From the NCBI GenBank assembly GCA_016220125.1, contig JACRIF010000076.1, positions 1 to 8,090 on the forward strand: a stretch of DNA of 8,090 nucleotides. The letters run 5' to 3'. Shown here in pieces: positions 6,422 through 8,090 of this stretch; within the stretch, counting starts at the first letter, position 1; each line of letters starts with the position of its first letter. Below the pieces are notes generated by a model, which saw nothing but the letters and a program-made list of their open reading frames with translations, had not been told where the DNA came from and did no database searches. The translations under genes were made by a program, and so were the position numbers. The stretch comes from Candidatus Peregrinibacteria bacterium (lineage in GTDB: Bacteria > Patescibacteriota > Gracilibacteria > UM-FILTER-43-11).

Positions 6422-8090
6422 ATGAAACAAACACCCCACACTCACGGAACCCCCCTCTTGGCCCTCTTATTGGCCGTGGTCTTTTTGGGCACAACCCCCT
6501 CTGCCTTTGCCCAGGCCGAGCCTGTGGCGCCCACAAGCGACATCGCGATCACGAATCTATGGGCCATCAATTCGATGCCTGCCCCCAATGGCTTGGTGGA
6601 TTTGACGGTTTTCTACAGCAATCTTGGATCCTCGGAAAATGCGGTGGCCGTTGAGCTGAAAGTGGATTATGACGAAAACAGCCTGTTCGATGTTTCGCTT
6701 GGCGATGCGGCCAACTGCACGGACGACAAAAGCGCGGTCACCTGCCACTTCAACACGATCACCCCCGGCGAGGCGAACACCGTCGGCTTCACGGCCAGGG
6801 TGCAACCCACCGCGGCACCGGATACGATTGTCCCGTTTGTCGCCACTATTCGTTCAGACACGCTTGCGAATGATCCCAAAAATGATTTCTCCACCCTTTC
6901 CGTCACCGTCACCTCGATTGAAAAAGGGGGACGCCTGACAGGCGAGGGCGTTCCCGCCAATTTGGATTCGGGAACCTTGGAAACCGCGGCGACCAAAGGA
7001 AGCGTCTGGCTTTTCGATGTGAGCAAAAACCCCAACTGGAAAATGGACCCCCTTTCCACCCTCGGACTCAAATTCACGATCCGTGGCAAGGAGGCATTGG
7101 CCTGGACCTTGAACATCACGGATTCCGGATTCCGCAACTCGGCCATCAGCTCGAACGCTTTGAAAGTGCTGACCGTGGTGAATGGGTTGTTCATCCTCGG
7201 CCTCTTGGCCATCGCGGCCATGTGGATGTTCAGCCTCTTTATTCCACGCCATTATTTGCGACAAGTGATTGTGCTTTACGGCATGGCGGTCCTGTTTGTG
7301 AACTTCGCCCTTCCGCTCAACCAACTTTTGGTGGACGGGAGCACTATCTTGCAACGAACGTTTATCGGCTCCACCAACATTTCGGATATTGTGGAAATGC
7401 CAACCTACACCGACCCCAAAACGATTGGATACGGCAATGAGACAGGTGTCTTGAAAAAACCCGCCAGCCGAACATTCAGCCTCAATCTCGGCACCCCCGA
7501 GCAACAGGCCACCAAGGACATTGTGGTCGGCAAATTACAGCAACCCTCCATTTCGACCCCCTCGCTCTTCGGCGCCTTCACGACGACCGACTCCTCGGGA
7601 CGGAAACAGGACCAAACCATCAGCCTCACCCCCACCGGGAACGACCCCGCCATTCACTTGAACCCGAGCCAATCGGTGGAAGTGGTGGATGAGCAGGCTT
7701 TCAACCCCAATGAGGAACATCGACTCTTCGCCTTCCTCATGCTCCTTCTGACAGGACTTGCCTATTTTGGCATGGCCCTGATCTTCGTGGTTCGCATTGT
7801 GATCCTGTGGGCGCTCATGATCGTCTCTCCCATGCTTTTCGTGCTTGCCATCTTCCGCTCCACCCGCGGTTATTTCTTCAACTGGCTCTCGCTTTACGCG
7901 CGATGGTTGCTCATCGGACCCCTGATGGCCTTGGGCATCGCCATCGTAGTCGGGATTTGGAAAACCGTCGGCATGCCCATTGCCAGCTCGTATTCGGGAT
8001 TGGGGCAGTTCGGCCAGCTTTCCAATATCGGATTCTACCTGCCTGGCGCCTCGGTGGTGAACAACCTGAGCACCACTCCGCAAATGATGG
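6422..8090 (+). CDS. VirB6/TrbL-like type IV secretion membrane protein with N-terminal Ig-like domain (C-terminus outside window)
   Basis: The frame is open from ATG 6422 to the window end, giving 556 codons. Residues 1-30 are a signal peptide (hydrophobic core 11-24, AFA before Q31). Residues about 38-165 form a DUF11/CARDB-like beta domain (DIAITNLWAI..., VDLTVFYSNLGSSENAV...) with one cysteine pair (C99, C108). A further extracytoplasmic segment (166-245) precedes TM about 249-270 and TM about 281-303. A long loop (304-432) leads to TM about 435-458 and TM 459-476, then the motif SPMLFVLAIFRSTRGYFFNW and another TM (495-512). Helices followed by a Pro, an F-R/K-x-T stretch and an aromatic-W motif are typical of VirB6/TrbL, the polytopic inner-membrane channel subunit of type IV secretion and conjugation systems. 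The Ig-like N-terminal extension is known from VirB6-like proteins of Patescibacteria genomes. It is divergent from the minus-strand operon with its own promoter. Other secretion genes may lie downstream. Confidence 0.75.
   Translation, partial: MKQTPHTHGTPLLALLLAVVFLGTTPSAFAQAEPVAPTSDIAITNLWAINSMPAPNGLVDLTVFYSNLGSSENAVAVELKVDYDENSLFDVSLGDAANCTDDKSAVTCHFNTITPGEANTVGFTARVQPTAAPDTIVPFVATIRSDTLANDPKNDFSTLSVTVTSIEKGGRLTGEGVPANLDSGTLETAATKGSVWLFDVSKNPNWKMDPLSTLGLKFTIRGKEALAWTLNITDSGFRNSAISSNALKVLTVVNGLFILGLLAIAAMWMFSLFIPRHYLRQVIVLYGMAVLFVNFALPLNQLLVDGSTILQRTFIGSTNISDIVEMPTYTDPKTIGYGNETGVLKKPASRTFSLNLGTPEQQATKDIVVGKLQQPSISTPSLFGAFTTTDSSGRKQDQTISLTPTGNDPAIHLNPSQSVEVVDEQAFNPNEEHRLFAFLMLLLTGLAYFGMALIFVVRIVILWALMIVSPMLFVLAIFRSTRGYFFNWLSLYARWLLIGPLMALGIAIVVGIWKTVGMPIASSYSGLGQFGQLSNIGFYLPGASVVNNLSTTPQMM

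Noticed and set aside
6667..7504. Minus-strand open frames of 184 and 216 codons
   Set aside because: They are antisense to the VirB6-like gene, whose signal peptide, TM helices, promoter and ribosome-binding site are coherent.
1..8090. Gracilibacteria-type genetic code (TGA read as Gly)
   Set aside because: No in-frame TGA occurs in the glycine-rich genes, and they read through completely with the standard bacterial code.

Overview
The window is about 8 kb of bacterial DNA with moderate GC content in its genes and a much more AT-rich spacer. It holds two transcription units that diverge from one intergenic region (5729-6421). No rRNA, tRNA, CRISPR array or insertion sequence was seen. The taxon is not certain. 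A VirB6/TrbL-like protein with an N-terminal Ig-like domain, cysteine-rich DUF4215-type surface proteins, an extra divergent YidC-like protein and weak Shine-Dalgarno sites together suggest an uncultured lineage such as Patescibacteria/CPR (Peregrinibacteria-like). Myxococcota-like bacteria also use DUF4215 repeats. Visible stops are TAG, TAG, TAA and TAA, and no TGA occurs in frame in about 2,100 codons of glycine-rich sequence. This argues against the Gracilibacteria code, in which TGA encodes Gly.

The minus-strand unit runs leftward from a good sigma70-type promoter (5762-5790) and leaves the window at base 1. In transcription order it encodes: (1) a divergent YidC/Oxa1-like membrane protein (5728-4637); (2) a 116-aa single-TM protein (4599-4249); (3) a 620-aa membrane-anchored protein with cysteine-rich repeats, an EGF-like module and a C-terminal dockerin-like segment (4190-2328); (4) a 457-aa paralogue of (3), also ending in a dockerin-like segment (2314-941); (5) a secreted protein with a cohesin-like beta-sandwich followed by a thrombospondin-1-like Cys/Trp module, cut by the window edge (913-<1). 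Gaps between genes are 13-58 nt.

The plus-strand unit starts from a near-consensus promoter (TTGATT, 17 bp, TATAAT at 6344-6372). It encodes the first 556 residues of a VirB6/TrbL-like polytopic protein, the membrane channel component of type IV secretion or conjugation systems, preceded by a signal peptide and an Ig/DUF11-like domain. The spacer also carries two palindromic elements of the kind found dispersed between genes in many bacteria.

My working reading is a cell-envelope assembly locus. An insertase-like protein comes first, followed by membrane-anchored disulfide-rich proteins with dockerin-like tails and then a protein with a cohesin-like domain, next to a secretion channel gene. 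The cohesin/dockerin pairing is an inference from sequence patterns read by eye and is the main thing to test. The N-terminal anchors of the small protein and the two cysteine-rich proteins resemble one another, which supports the idea that they act together.
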